Shown piece after piece: positions 1 through 8,277 of a stretch of 24,798 nt of DNA (the stretch's first letter is position 1; every line of letters begins with the position of its first letter). Under the pieces are notes generated by a model. The model was not told where the DNA came from and did not search any database. It was given only the letters and a program-made list of their open reading frames with translations. Location of the stretch: IMG/VR virus record IMGVR_UViG_3300010392_000040, positions 1 through 24,798 of that record. The stretch is one strand, 5' to 3'. The position numbers and the translations under genes are program-made. The DNA comes from a virus.

Positions 1-658
1 CCATTGCTTGTGAAGCGTTTATGTTTCCTATGTCTGAGTACATTTGGGACTGAGCGCGGCCACCTGCTGCGATTGAACCACCGACTTGAGTACCCATTTG
101 CTGCCCTGCAGCAGCTTGTCCAGAGGCAGCACCCTGTCCAGAGGCAATCATTCTGTAGAGATTATCTAATTGAGTCTGTCTACGGTTAAAGGCTTCGTTA
201 TACTTAGTTGAGGCATAGTCCGTACCATAGCGTTGCATGGCCTTCTGTTGCGGGCCTGATAATTGCATACCTCTTGAAGAGGCGGCGTTCTCTCTTGCCT
301 TCGTTCCCTCATTTAAACCATACTGATAACCGGGGTCTGCATAGAAATCATCGAGGGTGAATCCCTGCTGCATTTCCCGTTCATAGGCTCCAACTGCGCG
401 TACTCCAGCATCAGCATAAGGCTGCTCCAGTGCTTTCTGCTCACCCCATAGCCATTTCTGGAATTCAATGTTCTTTTCAGTCGAAGCTAATGAGGATGCT
501 GCCGCATCTCTTGCGCCTGTTTCTGCGGAGCTAGCAGCTTTTTTACTGCCAAGATAACCAAGCCCTCCTAAAACGGCTGCACCACCAAGCAGAGCAAGGG
601 GTCCAAATGAATAAACCTTTGGCAGCAAAAATCTTAAAGCAGTTTCAAACGTGATCAT
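1..658 (-). CDS. P22-type DNA ejection / internal virion protein (C-terminus beyond window)
   Basis: An open frame starts at ATG 656-658 and runs off the left edge after about 219 codons, so the protein is partial. Residues 17-37 form one hydrophobic, glycine- and leucine-rich membrane-like segment, followed by an Ala/Ser/Lys region and then a Gln/Tyr/Arg-rich stretch. Around residues 120-165 the pattern DPGYQYGLNEG, then SSRG, LSGPQQKAM and RYGTDYAS is the conserved signature of phage DNA-transfer/ejection proteins (P22 gp7-like group), in which a residual host-like repeat is packaged inside the virion and expelled into the cell envelope. A short Gly/Ala/Gln repeat (ASGQGAASGQAAAGQQ) follows. 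The start overlaps the end of the upstream 58-residue gene by 14 bases. Family assignment is from motif memory; confidence in the class is good, in the exact family moderate. Confidence 0.8.
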   Translation of the reverse strand, partial: MITFETALRFLLPKVYSFGPLALLGGAAVLGGLGYLGSKKAASSAETGARDAAASSLASTEKNIEFQKWLWGEQKALEQPYADAGVRAVGAYEREMQQGFTLDDFYADPGYQYGLNEGTKARENAASSRGMQLSGPQQKAMQRYGTDYASTKYNEAFNRRQTQLDNLYRMIASGQGAASGQAAAGQQMGTQVGGSIAAGGRAQSQMYSDIGNINASQAM

Positions 659-821
659 TTTTGTCTTTCCTCTTTATCATATCTTGATAATTCGCTATTT
701 TTTTCTCGCATTTATCATCCTGCTTAACTAGCCTTTTATCAGTAAAATCTTTTAGATCAGCCAAGGTTATGCTATTTGCAATATATGTACTACCAACCAT
801 CAAGTAATGAAGACTATTCAT
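645..821 (-). CDS. 58-aa hypothetical protein between tail and ejection genes
   Basis: A 58-residue frame starts at ATG 819-821, which overlaps the stop of the preceding 120-residue gene in an ATGA junction, and ends at TGA 645-647 inside the start of the ejection-protein gene. The first 20 residues are moderately hydrophobic and the C-terminal two thirds are Lys/Asp-rich and look helical (ADLKDFTDKR, KIANYQDMIKRKDK). I do not recognise a family. Tight coupling on both sides supports that it is translated; a role as a small virion or ejection helper is only inferred from position. Confidence 0.65.
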   Translation of the reverse strand: MNSLHYLMVGSTYIANSITLADLKDFTDKRLVKQDDKCEKKIANYQDMIKRKDKNDHV

Positions 822-1180
822 ACTTTCGTGTTCTTGATATAAATCACTGTATATGTCTCAAGACCGGGATCACTACCAGATCCCTTGCCGTTGGTAATCT
901 CTATTGAAATCGTATCATCGGCATCAACCCGGCCCTGACCAACATGAAAGCCTGCTGTGAAGGTGGGCTTTATAATCGCCAGAATAATATCGCCTACCTT
1001 TAATCCGGTTGCTGTGACTGTGACTTCAACATGATCATTAGCTGATAAGGCGGGAGGGTCCCACGGTATATCTAATCTACGGATATCAAGTACATAGCCC
1101 CTGACTAGATCAAACCACCTGTGACCGGCAATACTGGCCTCGACATCGGTTTCATGAAGTTGATGGAGGGGCTTTCTCAT
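818..1180 (-). CDS. Putative small virion protein, 120 aa
   Basis: A 120-residue protein with no recognised domain. The N-terminal 35 residues are His/Arg-rich; from about residue 45 on it is a beta-rich domain (HVEVTVTATGLKVGDIILAI, then TISIEITNGKG and a C-terminal ETYTVIYIKNTK strand), the style of small phage structural proteins. Its start ATGA overlaps the stop of the gp10-like gene and its stop overlaps the start of the 58-residue gene. Lying between the tail stabiliser and the ejection protein, it is probably a virion component, but that is inference from position and composition. Confidence 0.75.
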   Translation of the reverse strand: MRKPLHQLHETDVEASIAGHRWFDLVRGYVLDIRRLDIPWDPPALSANDHVEVTVTATGLKVGDIILAIIKPTFTAGFHVGQGRVDADDTISIEITNGKGSGSDPGLETYTVIYIKNTKV

Positions 1181-2808
1181 GACATTGCCTTGTCGGAAGT
1201 CTTGATATTGGCATATCCATCCAGCAGAACAGCGGGAACAGGATCAGATACGACAATCTCATAAACCCTTGATGAATCAGAATGTCCTACCTGTCTCCAA
1301 CGGAGTTTCTTATTCCTTTCTCCAATCATTCCCATTGACCGTGAATGGTAGTTAGACCATGCTCCGTTCTCGTCCCGCCACCTCAAGTGAAGCTGCGGGT
1401 CAGGCGTTGTAGCGTCGCCTACGCCCTCTTTTATGTCTATCCCTACGCCCTGCCAGTCCATGCCCTTTTCCTCGGCGTGGAAGACAACAGAGCGCCTTAT
1501 GCGGGTGATTAAATCTCCATTATCGGTGTATTCATCATAATCCAGGCAATAGATTCTGCCATTGGTGGGATCACCGACTAAATGCTTATTGTAGATAAAG
1601 GTATGACCCGTACTCCTGTGGTAGCCAAGGGTCTTACTTGACCATGTGTGCCACATCTTCTCGGTTGTATCAAAAACCAGTGTCTTCTGTGCTGAGGGGA
1701 AGGTAAAGGCCACAAACGTATGCTGATAGGCTTGGTAGGTAAATGAATAACAATCCGACAGATCGTCCATAGCCTCCAGTTCAGCAGCAATCTCTGGGGT
1801 TGAGATAATCTTTACCTGAAGACCCTGCACCATGACTATCATGCCGTTGCCTTCTTCGTTCTGAGACACCCAGAAGCCCAGTCCTGCCGTTTCTACGAGG
1901 GAATATGGGGCCACTGTACCCCACTCACTGAAACCAGCGGGTATAGGCTCATACGGGAAGTCAGCGGCACCTGAATTATGCCAGCCCTCTGCTGTTGTCG
2001 TGCCTACCAGCCAGAGAATTCTATCTACCTTCAAATGTCCCTGTAATTCATCGGGAGAGCGTTCTGCTGTGGCAAAATCAAGTGCGTCTATGTCCGTACC
2101 ATCGTAGGCTTTTGACTTGGTAAATTGACCCGAACTCGCGGGGTTATTCCAGATAAAGAATCCATCCATGAATTCAACATGGGTAGCACCGTCTGGAAAA
2201 GCGTCTGAGCCTATTTCGTATGTATCACCAGATGTCCAGATTGAATCAGCCGTTGTTAGCGTGTCTGAATCGGTAACTGCAGTAATCGTTGATTTTGTAC
2301 TGTCTGTAGTGTTGTAGACAATCATGCCTACCATGTTATCCGTGAAAGGGGTTAATACAGTATCTTCTAATGTTGTTGTTGCTGTCGCTCCATCTGAAGT
2401 ACCCGCAGCAAGCTGTGTATTTTGGTGAAATGTCTGGTATTCAGAGTTGTAAATATACCCGTTAGTACCGTCTACAATACATATCTGCTTACCGTTATTA
2501 GCGCCGTTATGGTCTAGTTTACAGATGCCTATCGAAGTATTGAGTGTTCCGCGTGAAATACCGTTTCCAGCAGCATCAACCTCGTAGAATTCATTTCCAG
2601 AAACAATGAAATAAAGTCCGTTATAGTTAATTTCGCCCCTTATTGGCCCTGTTCCTATGTCGGTAAATAAAGTCTCACCAGGGGTGGGATATAAAGCTAA
2701 CTTAGATTTTCCGCCCTGTGCTATGTGGGGGAACCAATTTTGCGTAAGCTGACTGCTGTTGTCGTCGTAACGATCGGCTCCTGATGGGCCTAGTAGTTGC
2801 AATTTCAT
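1177..2808 (-). CDS. P22 gp10-like tail accessory / packaged-DNA stabilisation protein
   Basis: A 543-residue protein. The N-terminus (LQLLGPSGADRYDDNSSQLT, NWFP, then GGKSKLALYPTPG) matches the gp10 family of P22-like phages, whose N-termini run into a conserved NWYPE and KxxLYGTPG pattern. In P22, gp10 binds beneath gp4 on the portal and helps plug the filled head. Repeated Tyr/Gly-rich blade-like segments (GLYFIVSGNEFYEVD, VEFMDGFFIWN) suggest the beta-propeller-like body known for the family. Residues about 139-201 look like an insertion: a Thr/Asp-rich beta domain sits between YIYNS and the expected DAFPDGATHVEFMDG segment. The same kind of insert is present in the gp4-like protein of this phage. 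P22 gp10 is about 470 residues, so the extra length fits an insert. Confidence 0.82.
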   Translation of the reverse strand: MKLQLLGPSGADRYDDNSSQLTQNWFPHIAQGGKSKLALYPTPGETLFTDIGTGPIRGEINYNGLYFIVSGNEFYEVDAAGNGISRGTLNTSIGICKLDHNGANNGKQICIVDGTNGYIYNSEYQTFHQNTQLAAGTSDGATATTTLEDTVLTPFTDNMVGMIVYNTTDSTKSTITAVTDSDTLTTADSIWTSGDTYEIGSDAFPDGATHVEFMDGFFIWNNPASSGQFTKSKAYDGTDIDALDFATAERSPDELQGHLKVDRILWLVGTTTAEGWHNSGAADFPYEPIPAGFSEWGTVAPYSLVETAGLGFWVSQNEEGNGMIVMVQGLQVKIISTPEIAAELEAMDDLSDCYSFTYQAYQHTFVAFTFPSAQKTLVFDTTEKMWHTWSSKTLGYHRSTGHTFIYNKHLVGDPTNGRIYCLDYDEYTDNGDLITRIRRSVVFHAEEKGMDWQGVGIDIKEGVGDATTPDPQLHLRWRDENGAWSNYHSRSMGMIGERNKKLRWRQVGHSDSSRVYEIVVSDPVPAVLLDGYANIKTSDKAMS

Positions 2809-3275
2809 CTAAAAGGCACTCCTAAGCGCATCATTAATAGGGCGGGATTTCCCCCGGTTTTAGGGGCATACATCATATTTAGTCTTGCAAAGTTCTTCTT
2901 GCCAAGTGTTGCGAGAATAGCCGCCATTGGTGTTATCTTTTCATATGGGTCTTTAAGCTCGTAATCCCTGCCTTTATAGTTTATTTTTGCCTTGTCGTAT
3001 CCTGTTCTTAATCCTGCCATTCCACCAAGATCCGCATAGTATTCATTACCAAATCTTCTAGCTAGTCCAGCTCCGGCATAAAGTGATGGGTCGCCATAAC
3101 TATTCTTATAACCACCTGCGGTGAGTATTTTAACCACTTTATCCAACTCTGTTTCACGGGTTATACCAAATCCTATGTTTTCCTCATTATAACGATAATC
3201 ACTTGGCACGCCCGCTGGTGTACCAAAATGCTTGGAAAGTCCGTTTATATCAAGATAATAAGTCGGATCTGCCAT
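2805..3275 (-). CDS. Outer-membrane beta-barrel-like protein without signal peptide, 156 aa
   Basis: A 156-residue protein starting MADPTYYL and ending with an aromatic residue followed by Arg (MMRLGVPFR), typical of a last barrel strand (alternating hydrophobic, ending in F/W-R). The body has alternating strands: YNEENIGFGI, GGYKNSYGDPSLYAGAGLA, YADLGGMAGLRTGY, ARLNMMYAPK. This pattern resembles small PagL/PagP-sized outer-membrane barrels and phage proteins related to them, but I cannot name the family. No N-terminal signal peptide is visible and the codons upstream of the ATG do not provide one. It overlaps the gp10-like gene by 4 bases. It might be a tail-associated protein using a barrel fold, or a host-envelope protein that lost its signal; both are inference. 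Confidence 0.7.
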   Translation of the reverse strand: MADPTYYLDINGLSKHFGTPAGVPSDYRYNEENIGFGITRETELDKVVKILTAGGYKNSYGDPSLYAGAGLARRFGNEYYADLGGMAGLRTGYDKAKINYKGRDYELKDPYEKITPMAAILATLGKKNFARLNMMYAPKTGGNPALLMMRLGVPFR

Positions 3276-3303
3276 TACATTAAAGGATATTAATAGTAAT
3301 CAT

Positions 3304-4599
3304 TTATACATAATAGCCAACTAGATAAATAACAAAATTTGTTTTTACGTCAGGAGATATACCGCTATTGTCAAAATCGTACTCAAAATCACCACTAGCA
3401 TCCAATGTCACTTCATAAAATGTAGAGTCTATTACATCCAAATTAGCCACATTAGTATCTGCACTTAATATAGATATCGTGTTAGATGAACCAACTGGAC
3501 GTATATTCGCAAATACCGCTGCCGGAGGAGTAGAATCTGCCGCCTCAATTCTACAGTATAATTTAGCCACCTTTGCACCGTCTAAAACCGCCTGATTGTA
3601 AGCAGCAGACATATCTAAAGTTTGATATCCAACGACCTCGGCAGACAAGTTAAGTATTAATTCCGGGTCTGTCAGCGTAACCATTCCATAGACTTGAAAT
3701 GTCTCTACCGTTAAATCTCCAGAATCGCTTTCAATAACAGGTGTATTGATTGTTGGGCTGGTTAATGTCTTATTAGTAAGCGTCTGGGTAGTGTTTAGTG
3801 TGGCAAGATCTGAGTTTATAACCTTAATACCGTCAAAATACGCTTTTGACTCCTTATTTGAGCCTCCAGAGGCAATGCCTGCTAGTACAACCTCGCCTTG
3901 AGTAGCGCTTGCGTGAGCCGTAATATCTTCTGAATAACTTGTCCATGAGGTCGGCACTGAGCCTGATGCTGGCATAGTAACCGTAGATATACTAAGCAGC
4001 ACATCTAAATGGTCGTACCAATAAATGCTAAAAGTATTTAAAGTTGTTGCATTAGTGGCATAAAAAGAAAAGAACACAGAGCATATCGTACCCTCAGTAA
4101 CGGGGAACTTCGCACTTGTCGCTATACCGCCACCACTCCCTGCGCCCGATGTATTAAATTCCAAAGCCGCTACGCCGTCTGTAACGATATCATTGGTTAT
4201 GGCTATCGCACTTCCAGTATAAGGTGTGATCGTCCAGTTATCGGGCTGTCCATCACTGGTGGAGTCCACCTCAAATGAACCATTCTGAGCCAGATTAAAA
4301 CCCTGCACCGAAGCCTGAGAGGCATTTGGATCGAGATTTAATGTATCCCTTATCAGCGCGCCTTCAAAAGTTACTTCCCTGATATCAACCTTTACATCGT
4401 ACCAAATCTCCTTAGTACCATCTTGATTTAAGGTAACGGGGTTGGTTAGTTCAGAGGTTTTTACTTGATCTGAATAAACAGTCGCTAGGGTAGTAAAAAG
4501 ACCGTCTGCAACATAAACCCCGACAGTTCCATTGGCGTTTATACGGCCAGCTAAGTCTACAGAGATGAAGGCTGGATTTTCTAGGTTAAGTATGGGCAT
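3304..4599 (-). CDS. Tail fibre/spike-like protein with carbohydrate-binding-module-like domain
   Basis: A 431-residue protein with three visible parts. Residues 1-95 resemble the short N-terminal virion-anchor of tail fibres (a 'value then default' pattern around VYVADGLFTTLATVYSD and NPVTLNQDGTKEIWYDVKVD). Residues about 102-262 look like a CBM4/9-type jelly-roll (LAQNGSFEVDSTSDGQPDNW, the later KAYFDGIKVI strand), which in enzymes binds soluble sugars. Residues 273-285 (TLTNKTLTSPTIN) are the linker often seen in phage fibres before C-terminal beta structure; residues 300-431 are a beta-rich tip. It follows the gp4-like gene by two bases. A receptor-binding or depolymerase-linked role is inferred; no catalytic motif is seen. 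Confidence 0.72.
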   Translation of the reverse strand: MPILNLENPAFISVDLAGRINANGTVGVYVADGLFTTLATVYSDQVKTSELTNPVTLNQDGTKEIWYDVKVDIREVTFEGALIRDTLNLDPNASQASVQGFNLAQNGSFEVDSTSDGQPDNWTITPYTGSAIAITNDIVTDGVAALEFNTSGAGSGGGIATSAKFPVTEGTICSVFFSFYATNATTLNTFSIYWYDHLDVLLSISTVTMPASGSVPTSWTSYSEDITAHASATQGEVVLAGIASGGSNKESKAYFDGIKVINSDLATLNTTQTLTNKTLTSPTINTPVIESDSGDLTVETFQVYGMVTLTDPELILNLSAEVVGYQTLDMSAAYNQAVLDGAKVAKLYCRIEAADSTPPAAVFANIRPVGSSNTISILSADTNVANLDVIDSTFYEVTLDASGDFEYDFDNSGISPDVKTNFVIYLVGYYV

Positions 4600-4601
4600 T
4601 A

Positions 4602-5522
4602 TTAATATTCTCTGATTTCTGGATAGACGCGAACTGTTCCTGATTCCTGATCGTACCCCTCTGCAAGATCAAGAGCTTCTTTGGCATCCTGTCTCAGGAT
4701 AGTTCTTTCAGATGCGCTCATAGCACCCATTCTGGAGGATAAGCGATAGGCAAGATTCATGACCAGTGCCTCCATGTTCTCTGGCGGCATGTCGATAGTT
4801 TCTGTTAAGTGATCAACATCTTCTATAGTCGCACGATACACCAGCTCTAGCGTATATTCTGAAACCGTAGAAGCATCTGGAGCTTGCCAGATATACAGGG
4901 TTCCATTATCTATAGTAGGGTCATAATGATAGTCAATCGGGGGGCCGGGACTGGTCTTGTTTGACAGGGCTTCGTATTCATTCCGTGTTAATTCATTTAC
5001 ATGAACCTCACTACCATCTGAGCGCTTGCGGTTACATTCAAGAATTTCCAGAGGTCTTGGGGCTGATACGTCTGCAGACGTAATATCGTATGTGTTTTCT
5101 ACAGAAATAGTGAATATTCCTGCATCTAATACTAGGCTCGTTGTTGAGAGAATACTGCTAACTGCCGTTGTATTCCCTGTTGCATTAGTTACAGTATCAC
5201 CAACCTGTATATTATCTACGGTGAAGTCTGCCGCTGGATCAGATAACAAGTTAGGCGCTACAGGCGTTGTAGTTCCAGCGCTCTTCTGACCAATTGTGTA
5301 GATATATTGATTAGCTACAAGAGTAATTGAAAGGGTCTTTCTCTTCCAGATATTCAGCTTTTTCTGAAGGGCTTTCAGCATGAAATTCAATACCCTGAGT
5401 GCTGGTACTGAGTCTTCAGGCTCAAGCGGTTCTCCTGCCTGCGCTATACCAACAATCTCAAATGCAGAGGTTATCAGCTCAGTTGCATTGACTGAGTAAT
5501 TAGTTGAGTTACTTGTGGTCAT
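4602..5522 (-). CDS. P22 gp4-like head-tail adaptor (tail accessory factor) with inserted domain
   Basis: A 306-residue protein. The N-terminal helices (TELITSAFEIVGI, EDSVPALRVLNFMLKAL) and the C-terminal part (GTLYIWQAPDAS, then IDMPPENMEALVMNLAYRLS) fit the gp4-like portal-binding adaptor family, which attaches first to the portal vertex after packaging and receives the gp10-like protein. P22 gp4 is about 166 residues, so this is long. Residues about 82-150, between the strand NQYIYTIG and the APRPLEIL segment, form a Thr/Val/Asp-rich insert (QVGDTVTNATGNTTAV and a closing NTYDI) closely similar to one in the gp10-like protein. The order adaptor, fibre, stabiliser agrees with a P22-like tail. 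Confidence 0.78.
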   Translation of the reverse strand: MTTSNSTNYSVNATELITSAFEIVGIAQAGEPLEPEDSVPALRVLNFMLKALQKKLNIWKRKTLSITLVANQYIYTIGQKSAGTTTPVAPNLLSDPAADFTVDNIQVGDTVTNATGNTTAVSSILSTTSLVLDAGIFTISVENTYDITSADVSAPRPLEILECNRKRSDGSEVHVNELTRNEYEALSNKTSPGPPIDYHYDPTIDNGTLYIWQAPDASTVSEYTLELVYRATIEDVDHLTETIDMPPENMEALVMNLAYRLSSRMGAMSASERTILRQDAKEALDLAEGYDQESGTVRVYPEIREY

Positions 5523-6794
5523 TTATATTCCAAATGGGATTTGTGATTCTATCTTCCATTCGCTTCCGTCGAATTCAAGAACAGTTCTTGTTGGCGTAGT
5601 TATCTCTCCAATATACTTTCTTATCTCGTATGGCTGCGGTGGCGTACCAAAAATACCATCCAATAAGAGTGAATCTACGTCAACTCTTGATAAAACAGTA
5701 TAACCAATATCAGTTGATGAATTATATGCTGTGTCTACGCCATATATAATGCTCTTACCATCGAATGTTGTATCATTTGAAATGATAAACGCTTCCGGTA
5801 AAGAACTGAATGAAAAATCAACATCGGTGAAAGTTGTGGTAACTGCAAATGAATCAACCTCGAATGGGGTATATAAGGCTGCATCAATAAAATCAATAGT
5901 GATTGCAAAAGCATCTGCAACCATTACCGTTTCAAGCTGATTTTGTGTAAAAGTTACATCTGTAAACGCAACATCTATCGTAAATGTATCTGCATTTATC
6001 GAATAGGCTGTTGTAGGCTCCCACCAATCAGCACCGAAGAATGGATCAGGCCACCAGTTGCCATTAAACCATTTATTAGCAGCTTCAGATGATTTATTAA
6101 AAAGAAAATTTACATCTGTAAAGACTGTTTCAACTGTAAATGCTTCAGCGATTACCGTGTCAGAAACGGCTACCAGCTCAAATCCTATTGTTAATATATA
6201 ATCTGATGTATCAATATCAGTATAGGTGGCGGTCATCACATTATCTAAAATTAGATTATATGAGCCAAATATACTTACTCTATTAACTGTATCTAAAAGT
6301 GCAGTATCGCCAACATCTGCCGACCATATACCACTGCTTTCTGAGCCATAAAACGCTATAGCCATATTGCCAGCACTAATGGCGGGGAGCGTTACTGAGC
6401 CTGTTTTTGTGGTTATAGTCGTGTTTGTCGTTACGCTTTGAATACTATCAACACTACTAATTCCAACAATTCCTACATTACAATTTCGTTGGGTATCAGG
6501 GAAATCAATTACTGTTGTTTCACTTCCGGTAGCTGTAGCAACTCCGTGATAAACACGCATCCCACCCTGCGTATAAATTAATTCAGCACTCGGTATCAGC
6601 GTCCATGTAACACCCGTTGTTGTAGGGACACCTAAAGCAAGCGAGCCGTCAGCGCCTATATGCTCACCATTAATAGCAATTAAATACTCAGCGTCTTCTA
6701 CATAACTAACAGCAACGGTAGTTGTATATTGATCTAAATTGCTAGTCTCTTTATAGGTATCAAGAGTTTCTATGTTGCTGTCTAACAATGCCAT
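5523..6794 (-). CDS. Beta-rich tail protein with four internal repeats
   Basis: A 423-residue Thr/Asp/Val-rich protein. The N-terminal 200 residues resemble a jelly-roll-like domain of phage and bacterial surface proteins (VTWTLIPSAELIYTQGGMRVYHG, NVGIVGISSV, GNMAIAFYGSES). Residues 216-232, 267-283, 292-308 and 312-328 are four copies of a unit of the form (A/D)xFx(I/V)xxxFxDVxF, with an unusual Trp/Asn/Pro-rich spacer at 241-260 between the first two. The C-terminus (PYEIRKYIGEITTPTRTVLEFDG) is a separate beta domain. The start overlaps the stop of the upstream lectin-like gene (TAATG). Position between receptor-binding genes and the gp4-like gene suggests a virion surface protein; the exact role is unknown. 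Confidence 0.75.
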   Translation of the reverse strand: MALLDSNIETLDTYKETSNLDQYTTTVAVSYVEDAEYLIAINGEHIGADGSLALGVPTTTGVTWTLIPSAELIYTQGGMRVYHGVATATGSETTVIDFPDTQRNCNVGIVGISSVDSIQSVTTNTTITTKTGSVTLPAISAGNMAIAFYGSESSGIWSADVGDTALLDTVNRVSIFGSYNLILDNVMTATYTDIDTSDYILTIGFELVAVSDTVIAEAFTVETVFTDVNFLFNKSSEAANKWFNGNWWPDPFFGADWWEPTTAYSINADTFTIDVAFTDVTFTQNQLETVMVADAFAITIDFIDAALYTPFEVDSFAVTTTFTDVDFSFSSLPEAFIISNDTTFDGKSIIYGVDTAYNSSTDIGYTVLSRVDVDSLLLDGIFGTPPQPYEIRKYIGEITTPTRTVLEFDGSEWKIESQIPFGI

Positions 6795-7960
6795 TATGGG
6801 TACGGCCCGACACCTATGTATGGATTACCATTAGCGTCTGTGTTACTGGGTGTTTCGCTTGTTAGGATAATATCGTCTACATACAACGTCTGTGTTCTAG
6901 GTGCGCCGTTGTTCCAATAATTAAGAAGGTACACAAAATCAGAATAATCAGTTGATGCACTTAAAGTGCGAGACTGTAAATCTTCTAATATTAAAATACC
7001 ATCCTGCCAACATCTATATTCCCCAAATCCTGCAAGGCCAAATTTAACTTGAAACTCAACAGTCATCCATGTGTCACGCGGTATAACCTCACCATTGGTA
7101 AATTTGTCATAATTACCACTTGTATAATTATTAGCGGTAAACTCACCTGCTGCGGCTACTTCTGAAGCACAAACAATATACCCGCCCGTTGATCCACCCA
7201 TGACAAGATTGCCAAGATAACCAACATTACTTGCATTTTCACGGCTTACGTGTATTCGCATGTGCTTCGTACCTTCCGTACAACCGCAACTAAAATCGAA
7301 GCCTGCCGGATAGTAGTAATTCATTCTCCACCATACGCTGTCACCTTCGCGTAACACTTGAGGATAATTAAATGAACCACCCCAACCACCGCCAGTAGAC
7401 CCTTCATCAATGGTACAACTGGCAGATTGACTACCATTTAAAACGGGGGAGTTTGCTATCAGACTCCTGCTTGCTGTGGTATGGAATGCGTCCGGTATTC
7501 TTTGAGCAACATCACCGACATTACCTGTCTCAAAATTAGCCCTGATAGTCCATCCTTCACCTTGTACTGGAATATTATAATCAATCGTTTGGTCTGCAAG
7601 AGATATAGTACCAATAATACTTTCAATAGCACCAAGAGATTCAGTATAGGTTAACTCGACCAATTCTCCCTCTGCGAAATTATAAGTCATCCTTAATAAT
7701 AATATTCCATTACCGTTATTAGTGGTGCCGTCGCTTAATATGCCTATAGGAGTGCCATCAACAGTAACAGACATACCATCAGTAAAATCAAGCCCGCTGC
7801 CTTCTGTTATTTGTACGCCGGTATTGAGATTTACTGTTAGCTCATTTGTTAAGTCATGCGTAAATATACTCGTAATTACAGGAACAATACCAATACCAGG
7901 ATCACCAGAACTTCCAGTATTACTACCTGTCCAGCATCCAACGTTTTCACCGATACCCAT
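6794..7960 (-). CDS. Lectin/polysaccharide-lyase-like jelly-roll protein
   Basis: A 388-residue protein. Residues about 25-130 look like an Ig-like repeat of bacterial surface proteins (FTHDLTNELTVNLNTGVQ, VTVDGTPI). Residues about 135-380 look like a concanavalin A-type jelly roll: EGDSVWWRMNYYYPAGFDF, KHMRIHV, TWMTVEFQVKFG, GEYRCWQDGILILE and a final LYVDDIIL strand. That strand order is common in polysaccharide-lyase and LamG-like domains (alginate/heparin-lyase-like families), some of which are phage depolymerases. I cannot confirm catalytic residues, so binding without cleavage is equally possible. Start and stop overlap neighbouring genes by one base each. It is likely displayed on the tail or head and may set host range. 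Confidence 0.7.
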   Translation of the reverse strand: MGIGENVGCWTGSNTGSSGDPGIGIVPVITSIFTHDLTNELTVNLNTGVQITEGSGLDFTDGMSVTVDGTPIGILSDGTTNNGNGILLLRMTYNFAEGELVELTYTESLGAIESIIGTISLADQTIDYNIPVQGEGWTIRANFETGNVGDVAQRIPDAFHTTASRSLIANSPVLNGSQSASCTIDEGSTGGGWGGSFNYPQVLREGDSVWWRMNYYYPAGFDFSCGCTEGTKHMRIHVSRENASNVGYLGNLVMGGSTGGYIVCASEVAAAGEFTANNYTSGNYDKFTNGEVIPRDTWMTVEFQVKFGLAGFGEYRCWQDGILILEDLQSRTLSASTDYSDFVYLLNYWNNGAPRTQTLYVDDIILTSETPSNTDANGNPYIGVGPYP

Positions 7961-8277
7961 TAGCCAGAATGTCTCGCCAAGGCGTTGCCACCTGTCGCAA
8001 TAATCAAGCAGTTCTCATCAAAGTTAGTGCCTGTCAATTCCTTGATATTAAGAATAAGTACCTTCCCTGTTGTCGCTGTACCAGTTGGAGTCCATTCGTA
8101 AACGCCTAAACCCACCTCAGCAATCTCAATGAGTGGAACATCGGTAAACGCCGCACCATCTATTGATAACTGTATGTCACCTGTAGAGAAAGGCGCGGCT
8201 ACCAAGCCTACACCGTTCTTAGTGACCTTGAAATAAATAGGGTCAAGAACTCCATATACCTGAAAATGAATACTCAT
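7960..8277 (-). CDS. Small tail/virion protein, 105 aa
   Basis: A 105-residue beta-rich protein (FQVYGVLDPIYFKVTKNG, GDIQLSIDGAAF, GLGVYEWTPTGTATTGKVLIL). This arrangement, an Ig-like strand set with 'DIQLSkDGg' and 'GvYewtpta' motifs, recurs in short phage virion proteins beside fibre genes; I recall it but cannot name a family. It begins one base after the stop of the 142-residue gene and overlaps the lectin-like gene by one base, so the three are translated as a coupled block. A fibre-attachment or decoration role is inferred from context. Confidence 0.72.
   Translation of the reverse strand: MSIHFQVYGVLDPIYFKVTKNGVGLVAAPFSTGDIQLSIDGAAFTDVPLIEIAEVGLGVYEWTPTGTATTGKVLILNIKELTGTNFDENCLIIATGGNALARHSG

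Noticed and set aside
90-160. A short direct repeat (TGTCCAGAGGCA twice)
   Set aside because: It encodes the Ala/Ser/Gly/Gln-rich repeat of the ejection protein and needs no separate explanation.
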